Shown here one piece after another: positions 1 to 10,952 of a DNA stretch of 64,000 nucleotides; within the stretch, counting starts at the first letter, position 1, and every line of letters starts with the position of its first letter. Location: NCBI GenBank assembly GCA_024274705.1, contig JAJSAL010000173.1:1-64000 (forward strand), read 5' to 3'. The translations under genes and the position numbers were made by a program. The notes below the pieces were generated by a model. The model was not told the origin of the DNA. It saw only the letters and a list, made by a program, of their open reading frames with translations, and ran no database searches. Source of the DNA: Spirochaetota bacterium (GTDB taxonomy: Bacteria > Spirochaetota > Spirochaetia > SPDA01 > JAJSAL01).

Positions 1-127
1 CACGGAAGTTAAGCCCTCCTGCGCCGATGGTACTCCCAGCACCTTTTTCGAACCACCGTAGGGTGGAATCAAGTATGAAGTAAATCGAAAAATGGTGCTG
101 GGGGGAGAGTAGGTCATTGCCAGGCTC
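1..127 (+). rRNA. rrf: 5S ribosomal RNA, 3' portion (5' end outside window), with an expanded helix IV
   Basis: Canonical 5S segments CACGGAAGTTAAGCCC...GCGCCGATGGTACT and GGGAGAGTAGGTCATTGCCAGGC flank a ~68-nt self-complementary segment where ~16-18 nt is usual. Confidence 0.9.
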
Positions 128-388
128 TTTTTTTCCCTTTGCATTGTATCTTATTATCTTAAAAAGTAATATTCTTCGTTCATTTTATCAGTATCATCCT
201 TCTTTGCTATAATTCAGTACCATTGCACGTACTATAACCGAATACGTCGGCAGACCGGACGGAATTCTACCGGATAGTACTATGAAATTCACAATTACGG
301 GCAAGTGTGTTATTATCTTTACCATGTTCGCCCAGCTCAAATGGGAGCAGAAGGATTACCGGACAGAAAACGGCAACGGGAGTGGTAA

Positions 389-1297
389 GTGAAGAATATA
401 CCGATTTTACATGTAACTGGTGATATGCTGGCGGAAGCCTACGAAAATGCACTAGTCAGGCTCTACGAGGAAGGGATACGCTTCAGGACCCAGTATGACA
501 AAGGGGACGACCCTTTGAGTATCGATGCCACCATGAATATCACTATTAACGAGCCCGAAAAAGACCCGATGATTCACAAAGCATTCCCCGGCGGGATCGA
601 AGACCTGCGGGAATACGTGTTTGAACTTTTGGGTTTCAAGGATCACTGGGTGAAGAATATGAATGACCCGGACGATACCCGCTGGGAATACACCTATCAT
701 CAGAGACTTGCGGACTGGGGTGCCTGGAAGGAGCGGACCGATCACGGCGGGAGCCGGTCTGTAAGCCTCCTCAAGGGGAATAGCGGAAAGGGGATTGACC
801 AGGTCACAAAGGTTGTGGAAAAGCTTTCCAGGCAGCCTTTTACCCGCCAGGCCCAGATGATCACCTGGATGCCTTTCATGGATTTTGATGTGTATGATCC
901 TCCTTGTCTTCAATCCCTGTGGTACCGCCTGTTGGAGGATGGGGATGAGCTTTACCTTAACTGCAACGTCCGTTTCCGGAGTAACGATGCATGGGGAGCG
1001 AACTTCATGAACATGTTCGGTATTATTCATTTCAACAGGGAGCAGATCGCAGATCCGTTGCAGACCTATTTCGGAAAAACCGTGCGCCTTGGAAGGATGA
1101 ACTGGCACGCTGATTCCTATCATATCTATGGTAAGGATCTGGAAGCCTTTACCTCCCGATTCTGGGACAGGCTCAAATCATCCTCATTCGAGGACCGGGT
1201 GTATTATTTCAACGATCCTCTGATACAGGAAATCTGGAAAGAAGCCGAGGAAAAAGTGATGCGGAAAATCGAACAGTACGATAAGCGCGGCGGTTGA
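389..1297 (+). CDS. Thymidylate synthase family protein (archaeal-type ThyA-like), GTG start
   Basis: Motifs TRQAQMITWMPFMDFD..DPPCLQSLWYRL (catalytic Cys) and FRSNDAWGANFMNMFG match the thymidylate synthase fold. Confidence 0.75.
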   Translation: MKNIPILHVTGDMLAEAYENALVRLYEEGIRFRTQYDKGDDPLSIDATMNITINEPEKDPMIHKAFPGGIEDLREYVFELLGFKDHWVKNMNDPDDTRWEYTYHQRLADWGAWKERTDHGGSRSVSLLKGNSGKGIDQVTKVVEKLSRQPFTRQAQMITWMPFMDFDVYDPPCLQSLWYRLLEDGDELYLNCNVRFRSNDAWGANFMNMFGIIHFNREQIADPLQTYFGKTVRLGRMNWHADSYHIYGKDLEAFTSRFWDRLKSSSFEDRVYYFNDPLIQEIWKEAEEKVMRKIEQYDKRGG

Positions 1298-1404
1298 GGG
1301 CATGTTTTAAAAACCCATTTAATGGTGACGATAATGGGAAGTTTGCAAAGTGTCAAACACCGGAAATACTATTCAAGCATTTTTTTCTGCACTATACTGT
1401 AACC

Positions 1405-1734
1405 ATGCAGGAAATACTGGATGAGGTCCTGAAGACCGAAGAGGAAGCTGAAGAGGCGGTGAAAGCCGCTCATGCGAAAGGTGCTGCACTGAAGCAGGAA
1501 GCGGAAACCGCGGCCTCAGAGACGATAAGGAAAGCCAGGCAGAAAGCCCGGGAACTGATTCATGAAGGTGTTGCATCGGAAAAAGAAGAAGCAGAGCGGA
1601 AAAGAAAGGAAGCGCTGAAAAAGGCGGAAGAGGATCAAGAAGCGTTTTTCAAGAGAAAAAAGGATGCAATAGAAGAAGCCGCTGATTCCGTCGTCGAAAT
1701 CATAATCCGTATCGATGTAGAACCAGATGGTTAA
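1405..1734 (+). CDS. V/A-type ATP synthase subunit H/G-like peripheral stalk coiled coil
   Basis: Ala/Glu/Lys-rich coiled coil at head of ATPase operon; ATG at 1405 preferred over the longer ORF start. Confidence 0.7.
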   Translation: MQEILDEVLKTEEEAEEAVKAAHAKGAALKQEAETAASETIRKARQKARELIHEGVASEKEEAERKRKEALKKAEEDQEAFFKRKKDAIEEAADSVVEIIIRIDVEPDG

Positions 1735-2797
1735 ATCCAGGCTCAAACGGTATGCATACCTCAACGCCAGGCTCCGCTCCCGAATAAGTACGGTACTGAC
1801 GGACCAGGTGTTCGATCGCATGCTTCGTGCGAAGACCTTAAGCGAAGCATTTCACCATTTGACGGATACAAGGTTTGCATACCTGGAAGAGGTGTATACC
1901 CGGACCGGCGACCTTAAAATGGTGGAACTCGAGTTGTTCAGCAGAGAAATTGAACTGCTCCGTGATCTGGATAGAAATGCAGAGGACGAAATAAAACAAA
2001 TACTCAAAGCGCTATCTCTTCAGTACGAAATCGAAAATCTTAAAGGGATGCTGCGCCTCTGGTTTCAGTTCAGGATTAAACATACGGGAATCCGGAGTTC
2101 CACCGGGTATCTCTACAGGAAGACCATTGTTCACGATATCGATGTTGACGGAATCGTCAACGCCGGGAACCTGCAGGATATTATGAATCTCCTGGAACAC
2201 ACACCTTATAAAAATGTTATTGCGCCGGTGGTTCCGGAACATGGTACGATTGAGTCCCTCTTCCCCCTGGAGAATGCACTGGATATCTTTTTTTATCACC
2301 AGGTCTTTGCCGGTATCGAAGGTCTGGATGATACAGACGGAGGCATTGCAGAGCGGCTTCTGGGGATAGAGATCGATATCGAAAATCTTTCCAGGATCAT
2401 GCGTTTCACCTCCTTTTACTCAATGAAAACCGAAGAACTGTCTGATATTCTCATACCGGGAGGAAGATCTTTTGACCGGTCAACCCTCCTGGATGTCCTT
2501 CACAGGGACAACCCCCGGCAGCGCATCGAATCTCTGCTGAGCGGCAAATTTCCCGAGTGGAAAGTCATCGTTTCCCCGGACCGGGAACAGGCGAAAAACC
2601 GGCTGTTGCTGTTGGAATCGGTACTTCAAGGTATTTTAGAAAAGGAAGTCCACAGGTTACTCTTAGGTTATCCTTTTACAATCGGCATATTGCTGGCCTA
2701 TTATTTTATCAAGAGGAAGGAGACCCGAAGGCTGGTGACCCTGCTGAATGCGAAGCAGTACGGCATCTCCTTTGAGAGAGGAATGGAAGCGATATGA
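1727..2797 (+). CDS. atpC: V/A-type ATP synthase subunit C
   Basis: Position in operon; YAYLNARLRSRISTVL start; AC39-like helical protein. Confidence 0.85.
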   Translation: MVKSRLKRYAYLNARLRSRISTVLTDQVFDRMLRAKTLSEAFHHLTDTRFAYLEEVYTRTGDLKMVELELFSREIELLRDLDRNAEDEIKQILKALSLQYEIENLKGMLRLWFQFRIKHTGIRSSTGYLYRKTIVHDIDVDGIVNAGNLQDIMNLLEHTPYKNVIAPVVPEHGTIESLFPLENALDIFFYHQVFAGIEGLDDTDGGIAERLLGIEIDIENLSRIMRFTSFYSMKTEELSDILIPGGRSFDRSTLLDVLHRDNPRQRIESLLSGKFPEWKVIVSPDREQAKNRLLLLESVLQGILEKEVHRLLLGYPFTIGILLAYYFIKRKETRRLVTLLNAKQYGISFERGMEAI

Positions 2798-4821
2798 TCT
2801 TCACCACGAGGATGAGGTTTCTCTCCGCGGTAGTACTGGATACGGATATGGAAGCTGTTACCCGGGAATTGCTGCAACAGGGGGTGCTTGATTTTATCAG
2901 TATACGTGAACTGAACATCCTGGAGAGAAACAGGGTTGAAACGGTGGAGCCGAAGGTATCCGAGGCGAGGCTGAAGGAGAGCCGCCGTCGTATCGAATCG
3001 TTCCTTGATATGGTGGATATTCGGCCCGGCTATGAACATGCCCTCTCCATCGATGAGTTCGAACCTTTGGATCCGGACGCTGTGGAACGTGAACTCGATG
3101 GAATCGGGACAGAAGTTCAGGGAAGACGAAACCGCCAGGGAGAACTTCAGCAGGATATCCTGAAGCTCGAAGAAATCCGCAGGCAGTTCGATGCGTATCA
3201 GAACCTCCAGGAAGGGCTGCTCAGCAGGTCTCAGTATTCGTTCCTTTCGATACAGGCGGGGTATATCCATCCCCGGCATGTCCAGGAGTTCACCCGGGCC
3301 ATCGCGCCGTACCCGAGTGTGTACCTGGATATGGGAGCGCCGGATAAGCCTGCGTTCCTGCTCATCTCCTTAAAACGGGACGAGGCCCGGATCCGGAGTA
3401 TTCTCTCATCCGTCGGCTGGACAGATGTGGAATTCCCGGAAGAGGTCCGGCAGTCAAAGGACGATGCTCTTTCCCACATCGATACAAAACTTGCGGCCCT
3501 CCGTGAAAACCGGGACCGGTTGAACAGAGAGGTTACGGAAGTGCTTCAGGGCAGGGCGGAAAGGCTTCAGGATATATGGAAACGGTGCGCCTTGAATGAA
3601 TTGTACTATAAGATACAATCCCGGTTCGGCAAAACGGCACGGACCGTCCTTTTTTCAGGATGGTTGCCGGCGTCGAAGCAGAAAGACCTGGAAAAAGGTA
3701 TCCTGGATGTCACGGAAGGTATTGCTTTCCTGGAGTGGAAAGATCCGGACACAGCTGTCCGGATGGAAGGAGTATCTGATGTTCCTGTACAGATGAAGAA
3801 TCCGGGGTTTTTACGTCCTTTTCAGGCCATGGTTCAGAATTATGCCATTCCCGAGTACGGGACAATCGATCCCACCCCGGTTGTGGCGGTAGTATATCTG
3901 ATGATGTTCGGGCTGATGTACGGTGATGCAGGTCATGGCCTGGTTATCATGGTGGCGGGAATCATCGGCTGGGTTTTGCGAAAGCGGAGCAAAAAGGGAA
4001 CCATACTGTCCCAGTTGATAACCTGGTGCGGCGGTGCCGCTGTTATTACCGGTATACTCTATGGATCGTACTTCGGTATGCCCTGGTTCGATCCTCTGTG
4101 GTTCGATTTTCACGGCCTTATTTCAGGGCACCCCCGGACGGGGAACTTGAGGGATATCTATGATGTGCTTAAAATCACGATTTATTTCGGGATTGGTGTT
4201 ATTACCCTGGGTCTTTTCTTTAACTGGATCAACAGTATCCGGAGAAAACGGTGGTTTCATCTTTTTTTCGGTAAAGCGGGACTCCTGGGGGGATGGATAT
4301 ACGGCGCAGGAATCTATATTGCTTTTTATTTTGTGCGTCACGATTATAAAGGACTCCCACCCGGAAGGTTCATCATCTATCTTGTGGCCGTTCCTGTTGT
4401 TCTCCTCTTTTTAAAAGCACCTGTTGAATTCCAACTGCACAGGAAAGAGCATCCGGAGAAAGCATTCACACCGTTTACGGTTATTGATTTTTTCATGGAG
4501 TGGATTGTAGAGATTCTGGAAATCTTTTCAGGATACCTTGCCAATACCCTCTCCTTTATGCGGGTGGCGGGGCTGGGAATCGCCCACGCAAGCCTGATGA
4601 TCGCGTTTTTCTCTATCGCACGAATGGTATCCCCCGGGGATGGGATTTCCATCGGGGGTATTGCCGTACTTGTTGCAGGAAATGCCATGGTTATCGTACT
4701 GGAAGGGCTCTCTGCAGGTATCCAGGCACTCCGGCTTAACTATTATGAATTCTTTAATAAGTATTTTACCGGTTCCGGTAAAGCCTATGCCCCTATTTCG
4801 TTGAAAGGATCGCTGAATTGA
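2794..4821 (+). CDS. atpI: V/A-type ATP synthase subunit I
   Basis: N-terminal coiled coil and C-terminal multi-TM region with FGLMYGDAGHG and NTLSFMRVAGLGIAHASL motifs. Confidence 0.95.
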   Translation: MIFTTRMRFLSAVVLDTDMEAVTRELLQQGVLDFISIRELNILERNRVETVEPKVSEARLKESRRRIESFLDMVDIRPGYEHALSIDEFEPLDPDAVERELDGIGTEVQGRRNRQGELQQDILKLEEIRRQFDAYQNLQEGLLSRSQYSFLSIQAGYIHPRHVQEFTRAIAPYPSVYLDMGAPDKPAFLLISLKRDEARIRSILSSVGWTDVEFPEEVRQSKDDALSHIDTKLAALRENRDRLNREVTEVLQGRAERLQDIWKRCALNELYYKIQSRFGKTARTVLFSGWLPASKQKDLEKGILDVTEGIAFLEWKDPDTAVRMEGVSDVPVQMKNPGFLRPFQAMVQNYAIPEYGTIDPTPVVAVVYLMMFGLMYGDAGHGLVIMVAGIIGWVLRKRSKKGTILSQLITWCGGAAVITGILYGSYFGMPWFDPLWFDFHGLISGHPRTGNLRDIYDVLKITIYFGIGVITLGLFFNWINSIRRKRWFHLFFGKAGLLGGWIYGAGIYIAFYFVRHDYKGLPPGRFIIYLVAVPVVLLFLKAPVEFQLHRKEHPEKAFTPFTVIDFFMEWIVEILEIFSGYLANTLSFMRVAGLGIAHASLMIAFFSIARMVSPGDGISIGGIAVLVAGNAMVIVLEGLSAGIQALRLNYYEFFNKYFTGSGKAYAPISLKGSLN

Positions 4822-4857
4822 GTCATGTTGTATCACTTGCATCACAGGAGGAGAGAG

Positions 4858-5235
4858 ATGAATAATGAAAAGCGCAGATTTATGAAAAAGGTTCGGTTAT
4901 CAGTAATCATCGTTTCCGTAATAATCATCGTTTCCGGTTTCGTTACAGTAACCGGTACCTTTGCCCAGGAAAGCTCCGGGACCGGCTCTTCCGGAAAGGA
5001 ACTGACCGCATACCAGGCGGAAGTAGCCAAGTTCGGTCTTATAGCGGCAGCCCTGGCATTCGGTCTCGGTGCCCTGGGTGCGGGCATTGCCATTTCCCAT
5101 GTTGGTGCTGCAGCCATGGGTGCAATTGCGGAAAAGCCGGAGGTCGCGTCCCAGGCTCTCATCTTTATCGCTTTAGCGGAGGGTTTGGTTGTGTTCGGGT
5201 TTATCGCGGCCCTGATGATTCTGGGTAAGTTTTAA
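4858..5235 (+). CDS. atpK: V/A-type ATP synthase subunit K (rotor c-ring) with signal-like N-terminus
   Basis: Two-helix proteolipid, GLGALGAGIAISHVGAAAMGAIAEKPE / ALAEGLVVFGFIAALMIL; AGGAGG upstream of ATG 4858. Confidence 0.93.
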   Translation: MNNEKRRFMKKVRLSVIIVSVIIIVSGFVTVTGTFAQESSGTGSSGKELTAYQAEVAKFGLIAAALAFGLGALGAGIAISHVGAAAMGAIAEKPEVASQALIFIALAEGLVVFGFIAALMILGKF

Positions 5236-5246
5236 ACGGGCATTCC

Positions 5247-5552
5247 ATGAAATATATGGTACTGGGAGACGAGGACACCGTTCTGGGGTTCGGTATGGCC
5301 GGTGTTGATGGTTACATCGCCGAGAACAGAGCCGAAGCGGAGAAATACTTCAACGAAATCCGGAAGGATAATGATGCAGGTATCGTGCTCATTACTGAAA
5401 GAATCGCGGAAACGATACGGCCCCTTATAGACCACCTGATGTTTGCAGAAGAATTCCCCCTCATCCTGGAAATTCCGGACAGGAGAGGAAAGCTGGAAGG
5501 GAAGCTCGGTATACGTGAGATGGTAAATACGGCAATCGGATTGAAAATATAG
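5247..5552 (+). CDS. atpF: V/A-type ATP synthase subunit F
   Basis: Size, order, and LGFGMAGVDG / IVLITERIAETIRP motif. Confidence 0.88.
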   Translation: MKYMVLGDEDTVLGFGMAGVDGYIAENRAEAEKYFNEIRKDNDAGIVLITERIAETIRPLIDHLMFAEEFPLILEIPDRRGKLEGKLGIREMVNTAIGLKI

Positions 5553-6211
5553 TGGAACCCAACACGGAAACAGGAAAAGAAGCGATTCTCTCAGGGATAA
5601 CAAAGGACGCCCAATCCGAGGCTGCCCGGATCCTGGAGGATTCCCGGCGGAGTGCGGAAGGGCGGAAGAAGTCCGCGGAACAGCAGGCGGAATCCATCAT
5701 CCGGGAGGCGGAAAGGACCTTAGCGGAACAGCAGGAGGCTATCCGCCGGGTCGTGCGGTCCGGGCAGGAACACTCCATCAAGCGTATGCATCTCGCCTCC
5801 CTGGACAGGGTAATCCGGGATGTAGTGCAGAAGGCGGAGGCGAAGCTGGAACGTATGATAGAAGATCCGGGATACAGGAAAGTGCTCCTCGGCTGGGTCG
5901 TTGAAGCGGGAGTAGGTCTGGACACACACGCGGCCAGTGTCCGGACGTCTATGAAGGAAGAACCACTTATAGATGATGATCTGCTGAAAGAGACCCGGAA
6001 ACAGATAGAAGAAATCACCGGGAGACCGATTGCCCTTACCGCATCGGTGGAGAGACCCCTGGCAAATCAGGGCGTGGTTCTTTCTTCCGAGGACGGAAGG
6101 CGGGCGTACAACAACCTGGTAAAAACCAGGATCCAGCGGTACAGAACGGAAATACGGAACCTTATCTACCGTCTGGTCTTTGATGAAGAATACGGGGTAC
6201 ACCATGAGTGA
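5552..6211 (+). CDS. atpE: V/A-type ATP synthase subunit E
   Basis: Coiled-coil N-terminus, order in operon, GTG start overlapping stop of F. Confidence 0.85.
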   Translation: MEPNTETGKEAILSGITKDAQSEAARILEDSRRSAEGRKKSAEQQAESIIREAERTLAEQQEAIRRVVRSGQEHSIKRMHLASLDRVIRDVVQKAEAKLERMIEDPGYRKVLLGWVVEAGVGLDTHAASVRTSMKEEPLIDDDLLKETRKQIEEITGRPIALTASVERPLANQGVVLSSEDGRRAYNNLVKTRIQRYRTEIRNLIYRLVFDEEYGVHHE

Positions 6212-7973
6212 GCGGATTGTCGGCAGAGTGAGCAGGATAAACGGACCGGTGGTGGAAGCCCGGAACATCGAAGATGCCATGATGATGGAGCTTGTCTACG
6301 TCGGAGAAGACCGTCTGGTGGGAGAGATCGTGAAACTCGCCGGAGACCGGGCCGTGATCCAGGTATACGAGGACACAACAGGTGTTGCTCCCGGTGAAAA
6401 CGTCTATGGTACCGGAACGTCCCTTTCAGCAGAACTAGGTCCAGGGCTGATCGGTACGATTTACGATGGTATCCAACGGCCCCTGGAAAAAATACGGGAT
6501 CTTTCCGGAACCTTCATAGATAAGGGTCTTAAGCTGCCCCCGCTGGACAGGGAAAAATCCTGGGAATTTGTACCCCTCGTCAAAGAGGGTGATTCAGTAA
6601 CCGGTGGCACGATTATCGGCACGGTAAAGGAGACTTCCCAGATTGAACACAGGATTCTCCTCCCTCCGGATGTTTATGGAACGGTGGAGGAGATCGGGCG
6701 GCAGGGTTCCTTCACCCTCGAACATCCTGTAGGCATGATCCGCTCCGGAAGTGATGTGAAAGAGATCTATATGAGCCACACCTGGCCGATCCGGAAAGCC
6801 CGGCCGGTTGCGGAAAGGATGAGCCTGGATGTTCCCCTGTTGACGGGTCAGCGGGTGATCGATACACTCTTTCCCATTGCAAAGGGCGGTGCTGTCACTA
6901 TTCCCGGGGGGTTCGGTACAGGCAAAACCATGACCCAACAGGCTGTTGCTAAATGGTGTGACGCGGATATCATCATGTACATCGGATGCGGGGAACGGGG
7001 AAATGAGATGACCGATGTACTCAAGGAGTTTCCGGGCCTCATCGATCCCAGGACAGGACAGAGCCTTATGGAGCGGACCATCCTGATCGCCAACACTTCC
7101 AACATGCCTGTATCCGCAAGGGAAGCCAGTATCTATACAGGTATAACCATGGCGGAGTATTACCGGGATCAGGGATACCATGTAGCGGTCATGGCGGACT
7201 CCACGTCCAGGTGGGCGGAAGCGTTGCGGGAACTGTCGGGCCGGATGGAAGAAATGCCTGCAGAAGAGGGGTTCCCGGCATACCTGCCTACCCGGATTGC
7301 GGGTTTTTACGAACGGGCTGGGTACATGCGGACCCTGGCCGGACGGGAAGGATCAGTTACCGTCATCGGTGCGGTCTCCCCTCCGGGAGGTGACTTTTCC
7401 GAACCGGTAACACAGCATACCAAGCGGTATGTCCGTTGTTTCTGGGCCCTGGACAGGCATCTTGCCAATGCCCGGCACTACCCTGCTATCTCCTGGCTGG
7501 AAAGTTACAGTGAGTATCTTCCCGATATCGAACACTGGTGGGAGAGCAATGCGGGTGTGAACTGGAAGAAAAACCGGATTGAGATCATGGACCTTCTGCA
7601 GAGGGAAGTAAGGCTCCAGCAGGTTGTCAAACTCGTAGGTCCTGATGCGCTGCCGGACAGCCAGCGTTTTATCATCGAGGTGTGCACCCTGTTCAAGAAC
7701 GCCTTTCTCCAGCAGAACGCCTTCGATGAGATAGACCGGTATTCTTCTGTTTCCAAACAGGCCAGGATGCTCGATCTTATCCTTCATTACTACAGAAGGG
7801 GTTCGGAAGTGATCCGCCGGGGGGTTACCCTGGTCAAACTCAAACGCATGAAAATTCTCTCCGAACTGGCGAAGATGAAACTGACCATACCGAATGAAGA
7901 TTCAGAGAGGTTCGACAGGTTGGAAATGCGCCTGGACCGGTCTCTGGATCAATTGGAGTCGATCCATGCTTAA
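6204..7973 (+). CDS. atpA: V/A-type ATP synthase catalytic subunit A
   Basis: Walker [36 protein letters not shown]. Confidence 0.98.
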   Translation: MSERIVGRVSRINGPVVEARNIEDAMMMELVYVGEDRLVGEIVKLAGDRAVIQVYEDTTGVAPGENVYGTGTSLSAELGPGLIGTIYDGIQRPLEKIRDLSGTFIDKGLKLPPLDREKSWEFVPLVKEGDSVTGGTIIGTVKETSQIEHRILLPPDVYGTVEEIGRQGSFTLEHPVGMIRSGSDVKEIYMSHTWPIRKARPVAERMSLDVPLLTGQRVIDTLFPIAKGGAVTIPGGFGTGKTMTQQAVAKWCDADIIMYIGCGERGNEMTDVLKEFPGLIDPRTGQSLMERTILIANTSNMPVSAREASIYTGITMAEYYRDQGYHVAVMADSTSRWAEALRELSGRMEEMPAEEGFPAYLPTRIAGFYERAGYMRTLAGREGSVTVIGAVSPPGGDFSEPVTQHTKRYVRCFWALDRHLANARHYPAISWLESYSEYLPDIEHWWESNAGVNWKKNRIEIMDLLQREVRLQQVVKLVGPDALPDSQRFIIEVCTLFKNAFLQQNAFDEIDRYSSVSKQARMLDLILHYYRRGSEVIRRGVTLVKLKRMKILSELAKMKLTIPNEDSERFDRLEMRLDRSLDQLESIHA

Positions 7974-9357
7974 GGTGTCAAAACTTAAAGAAGGTGTCGA
8001 GTATATCGGATTGACGAAAATCGAAGGCCCCCTTATTTTCGTGGAGAACACCCATCCCGTAGGTTACCGGGAACTTGTCGAGTGTGTAGTAGACCGGGAA
8101 ACCAGGCTCGGCATCGTGCTGGATACTTCGGAAAAGGTGGTGATCGTCCAGCTGTTTGAAAGTACATCCGGCCTTACCCTGCCGAATACCCGGGTCCGGT
8201 TCAGAGGACGGCCCCTTACCCTGGGGGTAAGTGAAATGATGCTGGGACGGATGTTCAACGGTCTGGGTACCCCCATCGACGGCGGGCCTCCCCCTCCGGG
8301 GGCGGAAGAGAGGGACATCAATGGAAAGCCCATCAATCCTACGTCCCGGGAGTATCCCCAGGACTTCATTCAGACAGGACTCTCAGCCATCGATGGGATG
8401 AATACCCTGATACGTGGGCAGAAATTACCGATTTTTTCCGGAAACGGCCTCCCTCACAACGAAGTTGCCGCACAGATTGCACGTCAGGCAAAGATTCTGG
8501 GTGGAGAGACCGATTTCGCAGTGGTCTTCGCGGCTATGGGAGTAAAACACGATGTCGCCCGGTACTTTATGCGTTCTTTCGAGGAATCGGGGACCCTGGA
8601 CAAGGTGGCCCTGTTCCTCTCCCTTGCGGATGATCCTTCCATCGAGCGCCTTATTACGCCGAGGACAGCCCTTACCCTGGCGGAGTATCTTGCCTTCGAA
8701 CGGGACATGCATGTCCTTGTGATTATGACGGATATGACCAATTACTGCGAATCCTTACGGGAGATTTCTACAATCCGGGGAGAAATACCATCGAGGAAAG
8801 GGTATCCCGGGTATCTCTATTCAGACCTGGCCGAGTTATACGAGCGGTCCGGCATGATAAAGGGACACAAAGGGTCTATCACCCAGCTCCCGGTGCTCAC
8901 CATGCCGAATGATGATATTTCCCACCCGGTTCCGGACCTTACCGGGTACATCACGGAAGGACAGATCGTGTTCGAGCGTGAAATGTACGGAAGGAGCATC
9001 TATCCGCCGGTGGCGGGACTGCCTTCCCTGTCCAGGCTGATGAAAGACGGTATCGGAGAGGGCATGACCAGGGGAGACCATCCCCATCTTGCGAGCCAGC
9101 TCTTTGCCGCATACAGCTATGTAAAAGATGTACGGAATCTCGCCTCTGTTATCGGTGAGGAGGAATTGACACCCCTGGATCACCAGTACCTGGAGTTCGG
9201 TGAGTTTTTCGAAAAGAAGTTTGTCACTCAGGGGATCGATGAAGAGCGGTCCATCGAGGAAACACTGGATCTGGGGTGGCGGGCGTTGAGTATCCTTCCG
9301 GTGGAGGAACTCCACAGGGTAACAGAAGAGGAACTGGATGAATATTACGGCGGGTGA
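7966..9357 (+). CDS. atpB: V/A-type ATP synthase subunit B
   Basis: [39 protein letters not shown] 7966 preferred over longer ORF. Confidence 0.97.
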   Translation: MLKVSKLKEGVEYIGLTKIEGPLIFVENTHPVGYRELVECVVDRETRLGIVLDTSEKVVIVQLFESTSGLTLPNTRVRFRGRPLTLGVSEMMLGRMFNGLGTPIDGGPPPPGAEERDINGKPINPTSREYPQDFIQTGLSAIDGMNTLIRGQKLPIFSGNGLPHNEVAAQIARQAKILGGETDFAVVFAAMGVKHDVARYFMRSFEESGTLDKVALFLSLADDPSIERLITPRTALTLAEYLAFERDMHVLVIMTDMTNYCESLREISTIRGEIPSRKGYPGYLYSDLAELYERSGMIKGHKGSITQLPVLTMPNDDISHPVPDLTGYITEGQIVFEREMYGRSIYPPVAGLPSLSRLMKDGIGEGMTRGDHPHLASQLFAAYSYVKDVRNLASVIGEEELTPLDHQYLEFGEFFEKKFVTQGIDEERSIEETLDLGWRALSILPVEELHRVTEEELDEYYGG

Positions 9358-9375
9358 CCTGGTGATCTTGAAGTT

Positions 9376-10008
9376 ATGAGACGTGTACCTCCTACAAAAA
9401 CACAGCTTCTCAAGATAAAAGAAGAGCTGGATCTCGCCCGGCTGGGTCACGATCTGCTGGACCAGAAGCGTAATATCCTGATCATTGAACTCCTGACCCT
9501 GGTGGATCAGGCTGTAGATTACCAGGAACGGATCGAAAAGTCTCTCGCCGCGGCCTTCGGGTCCCTTGAAGATGCGGTCCTGCATATGGGAAAACGGAAC
9601 ATTCTTTCAGTTACCCAGGGGATCAACATAGAGGCCGAGATTACGCTGAAACAGCGGAGAGTGATGGGTGTTTCGATTCCGGTTGTGGAGACGGACTACA
9701 CTGAACACGGCCCCTATTTCAGCCTGATAGGAACGGGATTCAGGATCGATGAAGCGATGAGTAACTTCAAGGATACTCTTAAGACGGCAGGTCGATTGGC
9801 GGAGCTGAAAGTATCCATCATGCGTCTTGCCAGGGAAGTTAAAAAAACGATACGTAAGGTGAATGCCCTGGATAAAATAGCAATACCGGACCTGGAAGAG
9901 ACCCACACCCATATCTCGAACCGCCTCGAGGAAAATGAACGGGACATGCTTATCCTGATGAAACGGGTGAAAGCGAGGTTAGAAGGGGGGAGGAGAAACG
10001 GGATATGA
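9376..10008 (+). CDS. atpD: V/A-type ATP synthase subunit D
   Basis: PTKTQLLKIKEELDLARLGHDLLDQKRNILI. Confidence 0.95.
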   Translation: MRRVPPTKTQLLKIKEELDLARLGHDLLDQKRNILIIELLTLVDQAVDYQERIEKSLAAAFGSLEDAVLHMGKRNILSVTQGINIEAEITLKQRRVMGVSIPVVETDYTEHGPYFSLIGTGFRIDEAMSNFKDTLKTAGRLAELKVSIMRLAREVKKTIRKVNALDKIAIPDLEETHTHISNRLEENERDMLILMKRVKARLEGGRRNGI

Positions 10009-10490
10009 AATCCGTATTAACGAATATACTGGTCTTCGTCGACGGGACGGAAGAGTCGGTTGCAGCTTCCCAGTATGCTGTTCTATTAAGTCTTCAGACT
10101 AAAGCCGCCTTGACTGCGCTCTATGTAATCAATACCCGGGCCCTTGACGATCTTGTCAAATCCAGGATATTCCTTCAATCTGAGCAGCAGGAATACCGGC
10201 AGGACCTGGAACAGGATGCTCAGCGTTACCTGAATCATGTACGCGAACTTGCGCGGCAGAAAGGTGTTGCAATGGAAACGATAAAAGTGAGCGGAGCCGT
10301 TCAGGCGGAGATCAAGCGGACAATTAAAGAACTGGATATCGATCTCCTAGTGATAGGAGAACTCTCCCGTATCAGAAGCAGACGGGATGAACTCTACAAC
10401 GAGGCTGAACGGGCGATGAGGAGTGTTCAGTGTCCGGTACTTGTTGTAAAGAATACCGATGCAGTGTGGGACCTGTTCGAATCGGTGTGA
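10005..10490 (+). CDS. Universal stress protein UspA family
   Basis: ILVFVDGTEESVAASQYA ... DIDLLVIGELSR ... CPVLVVKN. Confidence 0.85.
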   Translation: MKSVLTNILVFVDGTEESVAASQYAVLLSLQTKAALTALYVINTRALDDLVKSRIFLQSEQQEYRQDLEQDAQRYLNHVRELARQKGVAMETIKVSGAVQAEIKRTIKELDIDLLVIGELSRIRSRRDELYNEAERAMRSVQCPVLVVKNTDAVWDLFESV

Positions 10491-10502
10491 GGGAGGAAAC
10501 AC

Positions 10503-10952
10503 ATGGCTCTTATCGATCTTATATCTAAAGAAATAGTAAAAGTTCCATTAACAGGAACCAGCAAGACAGAGATCATCCGGGAACTGATTCAGGTGATGGA
10601 AGCTGCCGGGCGGATTAGCGATGCTGAACAGGTGTACAACGCTATTATGGAACGGGAAGCCAAGGGAAGCACCGGACTGGAACAGGGCATTGCAGTTCCT
10701 CACGCGAAAACCGAAGCAGTGGATAAGCTGACTATTGTCATCGGTATCTCCCCGAAGGGAGTTGATTTCGACGCCCTCGACGGTGAACTATCGAAAATAT
10801 TCTTTCTGATGCTTGCCCCGCCGGACCAGTCGGGACCACATATCGAAGCCCTCTCTGAGATTGCCAGGCTTGCCAGGTCGTCCGTTTTTTTACGCACTTT
10901 GGCCGGTTCTAAAACACCGGAAGAGGTTGTAGAACTGATGACTGGGGATTGA
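10503..10952 (+). CDS. PTS EIIA (PtsN/fructose type) domain protein
   Basis: REAKGSTGLEQGIAVPHAKTEAVDK phospho-His motif; ALSEIARLARS. Confidence 0.88.
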   Translation: MALIDLISKEIVKVPLTGTSKTEIIRELIQVMEAAGRISDAEQVYNAIMEREAKGSTGLEQGIAVPHAKTEAVDKLTIVIGISPKGVDFDALDGELSKIFFLMLAPPDQSGPHIEALSEIARLARSSVFLRTLAGSKTPEEVVELMTGD

